Shown here: piece by piece, positions 1 through 11,400 of the stretch
Layout: each line of letters begins with the position of its first letter
Position numbering within the stretch: the stretch's first letter is position 1
NCBI GenBank assembly: GCA_019649035.1
Contig: BMAT01012706.1
Span: forward strand, 105,161-130,047
Direction: 5' to 3'
DNA: 24,887 nt
From: Elysia marginata
Lineage: Eukaryota; Mollusca; Gastropoda; Plakobranchidae
Notes under the pieces: model-generated
Seen by the model: only the letters and a program-made list of their open reading frames with translations
Database searches by the model: none
Told to the model about the DNA's origin: nothing
Translations under genes and position numbers: made by a program

Positions 1-2423
1 TTCATTAAAATTCGCTTTGCTACAGTTATAATAAAATTTGTATATGATTGTCCCAGTCATCAATCTACAATACTAAAGCACATAGTTGTTTTTTTTTTTT
101 ACCTAATCTAAAAATTCAAAGGACTTATTAGTTTTTATTGCATTTTCTAAGTCAAAACTAAACACTGGGCATATAGGAGTGTAACTCTTGAATATAATAG
201 AACTGTTAGAATTTAAGAACTTAAAATTGACGCATATTATCTTGATTGGCTCGATGCTTCACCATAGGCCAACAACACAGCTACTGCGCGCTTTCAATAT
301 AACTTCCCGTCACCTAAGTCGGTCGGTTAGAGTTGCGCGGTGCCAGCCGCTGAACAGAGGTGCCAACACTATGGTCACATGTTACATCTTCGTTGCCTCA
401 CAGTCACAAGCTTTGCAGCACAGCTCCTGTTCTAGCCTATTTTTAGATTTCTGTGGTACTACTCTACTTTTATGATTACTAGTTGTACGGTAACTAAAGT
501 ATTAGTTCTATTACCACCGCAGCAACAACAAAAATTACTGCCCCTACTCTACTGCTAAGCAATTTACCAAATTCAGACCCTAAAATCTAGGTCTAGATTA
601 CAATAGACACTATTATTATTTTGGGGTGTTGTCTTCTAGAAAAGGGGCGCTACTCTTGCTTTACCTCTAATCTCATTCCCCACAGCCTACTACCGTACAA
701 CTAAAATAATGCACGATTGCTACTACTACTACCACTAATACGACTACTACTATTACTAGGCCCCTACTACGACTACTGCTGCTAAGTCATAATTCAATAC
801 ATACTGACTCTTTCAGTCTTTTTTTAAAGTTTACGTCTTTGAAGTACATGTATTACTTTACAAATCTTTCTGTGTTCTTGTAGCTCATCTGCTGGAGCAT
901 GCTCAAGTTCAACGCACTTGGCTTAAAAATATCTTTGGCTTTTCTTCGAGAGGTTTTACATAAACTTTGTCGTAAGAGAGTTAACCATTTAAGTCATGAA
1001 CATTCTTGTTTCTAATGACGCTTTGACTTGGTAGACTGACCACAGATCTATCTTTTAGAATTATAATTATTTAAGACATATCAACTATTCTCTTTACACT
1101 TAGACCCCGGAACCTGGCCGAAAATGGTTTTAATTTGTGCTAATTAGGTCTCTCTTATGTTTTTTAGCTTTTGTTGACTAGATATAGATCTAGAGATTTA
1201 GAGTCTTGATTTTAAGTACGGATATCTTTACTGACTCTAGTCTATTCTCTTTCGTTTATAAATTCTATCTGGGTTTCTAGTTCTAGAGTGTTTTTTATAA
1301 AGCCTTATTATACGTTCAAATTTCTAATAAAAACTGTGCAGGCTGTTAGTGCGTTAGCAGTTTACTGACGATAAATTTGAGTACCCGGTAGGTGTAATTC
1401 AGAAATTGGCATCGGTAGTCTGCAGCAACACAATCTTGTAGTGACAGCAAAATATCAGGTGGCACCTTATTTTTTTTTGGTCAGGCAAGCCGATCTTTGA
1501 TGTTGTGGTAGCTAGATCTAGTTCTTCAGCCAAAGCAGTTAAAAGCTTCCACAGTTTGACTAACAACTTCATTTTAGTTACTAATAAATGTCGTATTCGG
1601 AATCAGCGCCTCAGAATTAGCAAGGCAGTTTTTAAGAAGTTAAATTTAATTGGGTTTTTCTGTGTGTGTGATCTAAAAACATATTTGTGTCGGTTATTTC
1701 TAAGTATAGATCTAGATGCACTCTCTTAGAAACAGATTGGGCCCCGGAATGAAGAGTGGAATAACATCCTTCAACAGGGAATGCAGCAATTGTTTCAAAT
1801 TCCATGCAGTGTGATATCAGATGATCATTGATGGAAAAGGACATTATATGTGCTACTGATGATATCACTTTTAAATATACTCTAACCTTATAATTGTGGA
1901 TTTAACTTGTTTAAAAATAATTATAATAACTTATTTTTCCTTGCTGTCATTTTTTCTTTTGTTTACTTTAAAATTGGTTGAATTAGTATTTGGGAAGTTT
2001 TGAAGAGTATTGAATTGTTCAAAAACCTGCTTTTTAATTTTATATGCTTTAAATATCTGAGGCAACCAGGGTTAATCTGACACTCGTCGCTCAGACTAGT
2101 TTTGAGTTAGACCCCTTTAAACAAAAAATATTCTGCTGATTAAAACCCTTTCAGTTTCTATTTGCTTCAAAATGAAATTTTTTGACCCATAAAAAAGCGT
2201 AGTTATAATTTTTTCCAACATCTAAAAGGAACTGATTTAGACTTGTAGAAAATGTTAATGACTCAATATCCAAAAAAGCCAGACTTGTGCCTGAATTGCC
2301 CCTGTTGCCTTACATAGGGGTATTGCTGATAATTTCCATAGATTTTTCTCCTTAGAAACTCAAATGGTTTTGATTTTTTTAAATTTTATGTTTAAATAAT
2401 GTTCTTCCATCTTTTAAATCTAG
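1..2423. other. Upstream region, no gene assigned; CpG-richer block at 1-1740
   Basis: No coding exon is supported here. The first ~1740 bases have about 39 CpG by hand count, against about 7 in the next 1320 bases, with a dense patch at 260-400; this could mark a promoter or an unmethylated 5' region (inference). Interrupted ACT/CTA triplets occupy about 717-785. Bases 1741-2423 are AT-rich and unremarkable apart from a short open frame at 1733-1828 with no usable splice sites. Confidence 0.4.
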
Positions 2424-2540
2424 AATTTTACATGTTTTGAAGATAGATATCTGAGACTCTTGAGAGTATGTCACACAGAAAGAGAATATATCGCGACAAA
2501 AAGTGAGTTATGCCTTGAAATGGAATTGGCCAGACATTTT
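2424..2540 (+). CDS. Candidate upstream exon, unlinked
   Basis: The acceptor-like ttccatcttttaaatctag precedes 2424. One frame is open for 45 codons (to TAA at 2559-2561) and reads like protein: CFEDRYLRLLRVCHTEREYI, then KSELCLEMELARHF, helix-forming and similar in style to exon 1. Two donors are visible: aaaaa|gtgagt after 2502 (phase 1) and atttt|gtaaat after 2540 (phase 0). Exon 1 needs a phase-2 partner, so neither joins directly. A weak gttatg donor after 2506 would fit. It could be an alternative exon, part of a chain with an unseen exon, or chance. Confidence 0.25.
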
Positions 2541-3098
2541 GTAAATTCAAATTATGCCATTTAATTCTTCTGGGATAACTACTAAAAAGTTTAAATATCT
2601 ATTGTTTTATGTTTTTTCAATACTTTTTCAATGCAAAAGAGGGGTATCTTTTCTATGATTTATCCAAATGAGAATTTAAGTCTTTGTGAATTTGTTTTTC
2701 AAACATTAGTTTGTCTAGATAAAAAAAAATATCTAAAGGACAAAGTAAATTTGTATCATAGCTATAACCTCAAGTGCAAGTTGCTGATGATAAGAAACAA
2801 TTTACAACTTTTTGAACATGTTCAAAATACAAAAAATATCCTTAGGATACACCCTATTACAAAATTTTTCAAAATACAATTGATGGTCCATTATATCCAT
2901 CGATAATTGTAAGTTATTGGACATTGGTTTAATTAAATGGAAACAAAATCTATTATAAAAGTCTACTTTCATAGACTCTTGTTTTGAATTAAGGCTTGTA
3001 CAAATTAAAATGGATTTCAGGATAAAAAACCTATATACTTTACATTTTACATTGAAAGGCTACAGTGATTGGTTTCTTTTCTTTTTTCCTGAATTCAG
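2541..3098 (+). other. Non-coding, AT-rich, upstream of exon 1
   Basis: Very AT-rich sequence ending in the pyrimidine-rich acceptor of exon 1. A 91-codon open frame at 2631-2906 is Lys/Asn/Leu/Ile-rich, as expected from base composition alone, and has no family resemblance. A gtaagt at 2909 follows no suitable open frame. I see no other features. Confidence 0.5.
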
Positions 3099-3218
3099 GG
3101 ATGAGGTGTTGGCAGAGAGTGAGAAACTACGCAAAGATATTGAAAACCTCGAAAATGCATTAGCTTTGCACACTAGGTATCAAGTGGAAGACAACGAAAG
3201 TATAAAAGGCCTAATAAG
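3099..3218 (+). CDS. Exon 1 of the model: coiled-coil-like segment
   Basis: A long pyrimidine tract ending in cag precedes 3099, and aag|gtaact follows 3218. The exon starts on the third base of a codon and ends after two bases (phase 2 in and out). It encodes about 39 residues, beginning [20 protein letters not shown], with hydrophobic residues at heptad-like spacing among Glu/Lys, which suggests a coiled coil. The frame stays open upstream through the acceptor to an ATG at 3010, so an unspliced start there is possible, but the strong acceptor argues for an internal exon. Its upstream partner must end in phase 2, and I found no convincing one. Confidence 0.65.
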
Positions 3219-6200
3219 GTAACTTTAACATTTGCTTTATCTTCACAATGCTACCTTCTCCCACTCCCATTATTCTGTCTCACCTAAGCCTTTCTATCTC
3301 TTTCAGCTTCTCTGTTTGTTTGGTGTTTTTTTTCATGCACCAACTTGTTTCAATGTGACCAATTAAGAGATTTATAAGGCTTTCTTTTTTCTTATAAAAA
3401 GAAAATTTCAGTTTTGTAAAGTAAGGGGTGTAGGGGTGTAGTATATTTTTTATCCTTTTAAAGTCCATTGTTAAATCAATGTCTTGTTTTTATGATATTT
3501 CAGTAGTATTTTCATAGTTTAAATATAATAGTCTTAATGCGTATGTCTTGAGCTTTTGTTCTAGTTGTGTGTGTGTGTGTGTGTGTGGTTTTTTTTTAGT
3601 TTGGATGGTTAGTTTTTTTATGTGGAATCTTTTTTTCTCCTTTTTTTTTTGGGGGGGGGGGCTTGTTCTGTATCAAATCCAAACTAATTTTAACAATGCA
3701 CTTTCCAATTTTTTTTAAAAATAGAACTTGATTATTTCTAACAAGAGCCTGATTATGTTTGAAATTTGAAAAATAATGTGGTCCTATCTAAACTGGCATA
3801 CAAGGGACTTGAGCTTAATAAAGCAGGAATATCTTATTCCTGACAGGCAAGAAATCCAAGGCTCTAGATGGGAGTATGGAGCAGAGGGAAAGCTTACTAC
3901 ATTTAGATCAGCGCAGGACCTGCAAAGTGATTCCTCTGGCAACCAAAGGGTATTAAACCTATCAGGCAGACAATCCAGCAGAGACAAGGGAAAACAAAGG
4001 TCAAGCAGAGAACAAGACAAGGCAAAGAAAACAGGAAAGGAAAAAAATTACAACAAGAAAGAAAATGTAAGTATTTGTAATACTAACTGTAAGTACTTAA
4101 AAGAGGTATGCCTTTACCTAAGGTGAAACAATTTTTTTAAAGATATAGCCAGTCCTTTCTTTGTACTTTTTTGTAATACTAATAATTATAAATTTATTTA
4201 ACGAGTTATCCTTATAAACTTTTTAGATCAAAGCACTTTACAATGCTCACATCACTCTCACAACATAAAGTTTAACTAAAACTTAACTAAAAAAATCATT
4301 TGTGTTGGTGTATGTGTATGTCGGGGTCTATTTGCCTGTTTGTGATGCTGGTGTCCAACCCCTACCCTATGGGCTTTTGTTGGTTTTAACCGTTTTCCAT
4401 AAGTCTATAACTTGAGATAAATTAGAGACAAATATTTAAAATTAGGCAGAGCACATTCAAATAATCAAAGCACTATCTCCCCAAGTGTCAGTGCTGTATT
4501 GCTTTTGTGGCTTTTTTGCATATATTGATCTAACTACTTCACATTATTGCTCATACTGTCATAGCTCAAGCAAGTTTAGGTTCAGAAAGGTAAAGGAATA
4601 AATAGCAGCAGTATCTTTTCTTTTTTCCCGCTAAGCACAAATGTCTTGATGGAGGCTAGGAGAACCCACTCAATTTCAACTTATAATAACAAGGATAGCA
4701 GACATCAGTTAAGTGAAATTCAATTGTGATTTGTACCGGGGTTAGTTTGAATGTCAAGTTTTGTTGTGAGATTTGGAGGTCTTAATGAGTGGCAGGTGGG
4801 TTTTAAGGCAAATTAGTAGGACAAAATCTTGATAAATAATAGTGAAGAATATAGGCTGATTCAGATTTTGGTGTAGTAAAATTACAAGGAATAAAATATG
4901 GATTTCAAATAAGGTGTCTTAAGGGTAAAGACAAAGAACTGTGCAGTTCAGTACTATTTAGAAAAAAAACAAGAAGCAGAAGCAATTATGTGAGAGACGG
5001 AATGTGATAAGGAACGGTGGCAGCAAGCTCTGATAACTTTACAGACTGAATTAATTTGATTATGAGAACTATCTGAAGCCTAACTCTCAACTGCAAAACT
5101 AATAATGAGCAAGAAGGCTTACACATTATTGTACAATTTTATAGATTAAGTATAATTCCTTCCATCTGTCTCTCTTTTTGATAGGTTCAAAATGTGGGTG
5201 AAGAAAAGGACTTTCCCAGCCTTGAAGTCGAACAATCCATCGAGAATATTGCCAGATTAATCAACAGTGCAAAGTATGTATCAAATATTTCTGAGAAGTC
5301 TCATGAGGTAGGAAGAAGAAAAGATGTCCTTACTGACGCGAGTCAACCAACACCTAATGAATTAAAAACCACTGAGTTAGACGATCTAAAAAGTAAAGTG
5401 TTAGCTAGAGCCAGTGTCAATATGATACAGAGAAATCCAAGGATATCGTCAAGTTTGAGAAAAACAAAAAGTGTGTCTGAAGACATAGAGAGCAAACTTG
5501 TTGAAAAAAGAACCTTGTCAGCCAATGAGTCCTGGAAATCTATAAGGACAGTAGGAAGAACTAACAAGCCTTCCGACCAATCAACAGCTTTGCAGAGGAA
5601 TTCACACACTTCAACTATTCATAAAAGCAGTGACAAATTGGTGGGCCCTCGGGATAATCTCAAAACAATTCACACAGGCCTGAAAGAAATCAAAGACACA
5701 AATGGAAATACGCTTCAGCGTTCATCATCAGCTAGGAAAGAGAAATTGTCAGAGGAAGAGCGGCCACAGACAATTAACAAAACCTTTTCAGAACAACCAA
5801 ATATAAAAGATGAAAACTCTTTAACAAAAAACCACGTTTCTCCCGAAATGAGACGACCTCTTTCTCGTTCTCAGAGTAGCAAATTAAACCTCCTATCAAA
5901 CTTATATGGTGAACATGGCCATGCTGGAGATGAATTACTGAAAATGTCGGACTTAAAATCTTCTCTGCATAGAGAAATAGCTTTGGATCTGGCCTCACAA
6001 AAAAGTACCGAATTACAAAATTTGACAAGTATAAAAAGTTCCAGGAAAAAGGAAAAAGGTTTTGATGATACTTATAGCCCTCTCAAAAGCGAAAGAAGCA
6101 TACAGCTCTCTGCTTTTTCATCAGTGAAGAACCATGGAAATTTAAGGGAGCTACCATCTAATCAAGGTGACGTTAAGTTTTGACACTATTGAGAAGGATC

Positions 6201-8339
6201 ATTGTGTGTATTAGTTGTTATTGCTGTTGTTGTTGTTTTTGTATTGTGATATTGTGACATAGCAAATAGAAAGTCATCAATCCTTGGAAGTTAAAAACGA
6301 TTTGGTTTTATTATTTTAAAAATTTAAATTGAATTACAGTAAGTATATAAAGTCATTGGCTTGTATTACAAGAAAACACGTTTTATGAATTTAAACAAGG
6401 AGTTTCCTATTTAAAAATACAAAAGGGTTAAGTCAAATGACATCAAAATTAGTAAATTTGCAGATTTAATCAATAAGCAAGCAAGGTAATAGTATAATTT
6501 TGCAAAAGAAAACAGAAGCTTTGAAATTATCAATATATTAGCCATTTCCCTGTTGATTGTGCTTAAATGCATCATGAAGTTATTAATATGAGTGTACAAT
6601 ACTTAACAAAAGATCATTAAGTTTTTCTGCATATCTAAAGCAATAGGGGTTTCCCAAGCAGCAATAAGCTACACACAGATATAATTTCGAGGTAAGAATT
6701 AAAATCATATCAAGTCAATATTAATCCTTGTTTATTTTTTTCTACTGTTGTAACATTGTCACAAAACAGTAGATTATTTTATTTTAAGATAAGGATCAAA
6801 ATAAGTGTAAAAACCAATACAGGGACTATGAAGTAAAGAAGTTAGAGTGAACCAAATAAAAGATAAGAACAAATAACTGCATAATTACAAATAAATCAAG
6901 TAATGGTCGTTTTTTTTCTAATTACCTCACAGATCCAATTTGTGACCCTCAAGTCAAAGAGTGGCTGAATGGACTTGACCTCCAATCAAGTGGTCAATAT
7001 GAGGCCCTGTTTGCTAAACATCAAATGGACATGGCTAGTGTTCTTCTCTTGACTCCAGAATCCTTGAGAGAGATGGGCATCCAGGCACTGGGACCGATTA
7101 TGAAAATGATGAAAGGGGTACATATACTCAACAGAGACAAAAGCACAGAAGACAATGCAAAGCACAGCGTCAACGACAATCAATACAAGGATTTCATCAA
7201 TCATGACAAAGATCAATTAAGAAACACAAGAGATCAAACTACTCTTCCAAAAGACTTTGGAATCAATGCAAAGAGTTTTGTGCCATCTTCCAGTCAACCA
7301 TCATCTGAAAGTTTACAAAAAGAAAAGGCAGCTGATTCATTAAAACAAAAAGAGATAGATACCTCCCCTTCTGTGCGAATTTGTTGGGAAGAAAGCAGTG
7401 TACCTTCAGGTCTTAAAAGTGTTCAGGAGAGTTTGCCCGCAAAAAATGAAGCGAGATATGAGATTGCTGAGGATTTACAAACTGAACGTAGACCTTTAGC
7501 TGGGAAAAGATTTAAAATAATTGCCAGTCCTAAGAAAAAGGAAACAAGGCAGAAAATAACTAACAAGCCTCCACTGAGAACACAAGGCACTGGCAAAGGT
7601 CAGAAATATAAAACAGTGTCTGACTTTTATACTTTTTAATTTGTCACGTGTCCAGGGTGAATAAGTCGGAAGTAGGAAATCCTCATTTGAGAAAATATTT
7701 TTGGAACCCTACTTTTTCTTTTTAAACATAAGTTTTCATATCTTTCCACAAACACCTGATAATTTGATCAAATATTCTATGTTTTAAAGCTCAGAAAAAT
7801 GCATTTCTCAAACATGCTATGCCTTAGAATGATAAATATGTGACATCCAACTCAAAGAGATATCATAGTATGAATTATCATAGTGAGCAAAATGTAGGCC
7901 TGTCAGTGCTAAAATTTGCATATTAATTGCTATTTATTATTAATGAAAATCAGTTTTGAACATTTCTCTCTCAAATTTTTTTATTTCACTCCCTGCCCTG
8001 AGATCATCGTTAATGATGGACTGGGCTTGTAAAAAATTTCAATCAATCAATTTTCAAAACCTGCACAATCTGGTTTTTTTTAGCTACATGCTTTGATAAT
8101 CTGACACAGGGTCTTCATCAGCCTCTCTGCGAACATCATCAAGGCAGAAGGGACAGCAAGAGGCAGAGGGAGATAAGCTAGAGTCTTCTTTGCAGCAGAA
8201 AACGGCAAGTTATGGTGGTTGCTGTTTTTCTTCCTTTATAATGTGCATTTGACTGTCTCTGTATCTATATCTATCTTTCCTCATGTCTGCCTGTCTGTCT
8301 GTCTGTATGTCTGTTTGTCTCTCTGTCTCTGTCTGTCTG

Positions 8340-8412
<73 letters not shown>

Positions 8413-11400
8413 TTTTATCTACCTCTCCCCCAAGTTTAAGATTTTTTTCTTCACTCGTTCCTCTTTCATTCAATTTTTCTTCTTTTAAGCTGATCTCTCT
8501 TTTAATTTCGTTTTTCAAATTAAAATGGTTACATTTCAGCAATGAAAAATAGGAATAAATTTGCAAAAATCTTGACATGGAAGTTCAATTCTCTAGGTAT
8601 TTGAACCTGATAAAACAGTTGCTATTTAAAGCTTTTTTGTATGTTGTGTTTGCTTAATATATTTTTTACTTTATTTGCCATCTTGTAAATGTTAATTAGA
8701 ATACACATAATAATAATTTTAATTTATGTGAAAGACCTCATAGCAGTATTAAAACAACTGTTTATATTTGTAGTACTGGTACTTAGGAGTTTCATATGAT
8801 TCTGCTCTCTTTGTGTCAACAATCAGTGACCTTGCACCAATTTTCTTTTCAAACGTTTAAATTATTTTCTGTAGCATGGAGTAGCCTATTGGTGTGAAGA
8901 GTTAAGTCATGGAAAGCTACCCACAGATATAGCTTCTAAGTTGAAATCTTATCATTATTATTCCTGTTGTTGCTGTTGTTGTTTTTTGTTGTTGTTTATT
9001 TGTTGATATTTGTTCCCATTCCATGTTGTTGTTCTAGCTATTGATATTGTCACTTTTCTTCTTGTTCTCATGAATATATCTCATACTAAAATTTTCTCTC
9101 TTATTGGTGATTTTCACTGTATTTGATTTTTTTTAAAAGAAAAAAGATTTAACAAAAGTGATTCCCTTCCAACAGAAGACTTCAAGTACACATAGAAACA
9201 AAGGTTCTTGCCCAACTCAAGGATCACAAAGACAGAGCCTTCATAGATCATCCTCTTTTACGGAAGGAAGACAGGCAAAGTTGAAGGTACATTATCAAAC
9301 TCGTTATAGAATACGCCCTGAAAGAAGTAGGTGCATCCTTTTTACAATCTTATTGAAAGATTGTTTTCCATCCTGATTTGCCTGTTTGCCAATTTCCTGT
9401 GATTGGTCATCATCAGTTACAAAGTTTTTTGGGTTGCTCCCATAACTTTGCCTACCGCCATATTTACTTAATCATTTTTAACGTCACAGTCAGCACTGCC
9501 TCCACGACTGCGTGATGTTAGGTGAGGGCCACCGTATTTTTAATGAAAAAAAGTTAAAATATCTTCTCACGAAGCTTTCATATTTTCATGCAACTTTTCA
9601 TGCTTGAAATACCTGGAAAAAAGCATTTTCAAAGTATCAACGCCTTGCAATGTAAAAATTGCAACATCCTACTTATTTGCTGTGGTCATTAAACATACAC
9701 TATTTAGTCAGACTTCTGAAGATATCGTGGGTAAAATATGAACAGCTCTTTTTTTTTTTTAAATTTTAGTCTCCTGCACCTACTGAGCATTCGTATGATC
9801 TTAAAGGGATAGTAACTGGACGTGGGTTGAAAACAAAGCTTAGTATAAACAGTAAGTATTTCGTTTTTTTATTTTCTATAAGTTAACATTTTAGATTTGA
9901 TGTAATACAGTAAACTATTATCAATGGGTAGTTAACCCTCAGAAGGCCAACTATGGGAAAATCAAAATTATTTTTCTTGTAACAATATATTTGATTAACA
10001 GCTCTTTTCTCTGAATATTTTTACATTTTTATTATGAAGTTTGGTTTTCTATTGAAAAAAAATGGTTAACCTTTATCATGAAGCATAAAAATGCTCATTA
10101 TTACACAAAATTAATGTAAAAAGGGGAGAAAAAGTCATGGAATTTCTACCAAACTGTCCAAAATCGTTCGCCTTCTGAGAGTTAATTTGAATAAAAGTAG
10201 CCACACTTTGACCTATAAGCAAAATTTAGCTCTAGTGAAAGACTTTAATGGCTCAAAGAATGGTTGGAATGAATTTAGAGAGAAAAAATGCACGGCACTG
10301 CAATTTTTCATTGATCCCATAACATAATAAACTTAAATGCTTTTTGCTTTTTATAAACAAAAATTTTTTTTAATGCATGATTTCAGGCACGAAACAATTG
10401 ACTCTAAGTTTAAGAATACAGGTTTATACCTAAGTATAAAGCTCAAAGGTGTGTTGTATTTACATCAATTTACATTACTGCTTAATATTGTAGCTAGTTG
10501 TTGTATAAATGCTGCGCTATACCAGTTCTATTTATTTTCTTTTTTTTTCAGGACCTAAAAAGCCCCAAGACCAATCTTTCAGTCATGCATGCTCAGACAC
10601 AGCTGATGAAATAGGAAATATTCTTTCAGCTGTAAGTAGTTTTAATATATCTCAGTGTCTATGATACTGAAAATCAATGCAGGCGCTGAAATTAATGATT
10701 TGCAAAAATTTTTGTAATGTAATAGCAAGATTAATTTTAGATTGCTTTTCAAAGTAGGATTACCATGGCCAAAAATATTTGCGTGGCGGCTGTTTGTATT
10801 ATTTATAGTTCCACTTAGTTGCAGAGTTTTATTAACACAAATAAATTTTACCCTTGCGTAAAAATGATTAGAAATGGAAAGGTCTGTATTATCTCGAGGT
10901 GCATAAGTCTCTATATGGACTAAACTGGACTTTTTTTTTAAACTTAATGTATTTTGTTGATCTGGTTAATACATTAAAACCAAGGCCTTCAATGAACCTT
11001 GTCCAGCCATGAGATAAGCAAAACCATGATAATTGTAACTATACTACAACGTGTATAACTTTGCAGTAAGGGAGGAGAGTATTAGTTTTATTATTACACC
11101 TGCTTGTGCCCAGCTTTCAACCCCAAAAAGGGTGAAAACCTCTGCCTTTGCCCAGCCTGTTTTGTCTAAATACTTCTCACAAGGCAAAGTACTTGACCCT
11201 CTGGACATTCCCACTGACCATGCCTGTGTCTGTCATCGTGAAGGCCCAAAACAAACTTAGAATATACAAAGCAAGAATGCCATCTGTAATAACTTACCAC
11301 CCATTGACCGCTGTCACAAGTAGCCTACTGCTGCCTCTCAGGCAAGCTAACCGTATCTGTGAGCTGTAAGCCTTCCATCACTGTATCACTGTAGATGCTC

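Noticed and set aside
188-475. 95-codon open frame on the plus strand.
   Set aside because: No family resemblance and no splice or neighbour support; length is not exceptional for a locally GC-richer patch.
1399-1572. Minus-strand frame of 57 codons starting MKLLVKLWKLLTALAEELDL.
   Set aside because: It reads like protein but is short and has no recognised domain, and the plus strand of the same bases is also open; not enough to call a gene.
1-1740. The block might be complemented without reversal (GAT-like triplets and protein-like reads appear when it is complemented in place).
   Set aside because: That would turn ~72 GpC into CpG and leave GpC depleted, which is not natural; as given, CpG is the depleted dinucleotide. 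The reads are most likely chance.
1733-1828. Open frame with EEWNNILQQGMQQLFQIP, possible upstream exon.
   Set aside because: Poor acceptor, no donor in the phase needed by exon 1, and a stop close on both sides.
2631-2906. 91-codon open frame.
   Set aside because: Lys/Asn/Ile/Leu-rich translation of AT-rich DNA, no homology pattern, no phase-compatible splice sites.
8219-8552. Overlapping open frames rich in Ser/Leu/Cys and Ile-Tyr.
   Set aside because: They are translations of the CTGT/CT/AT microsatellite.
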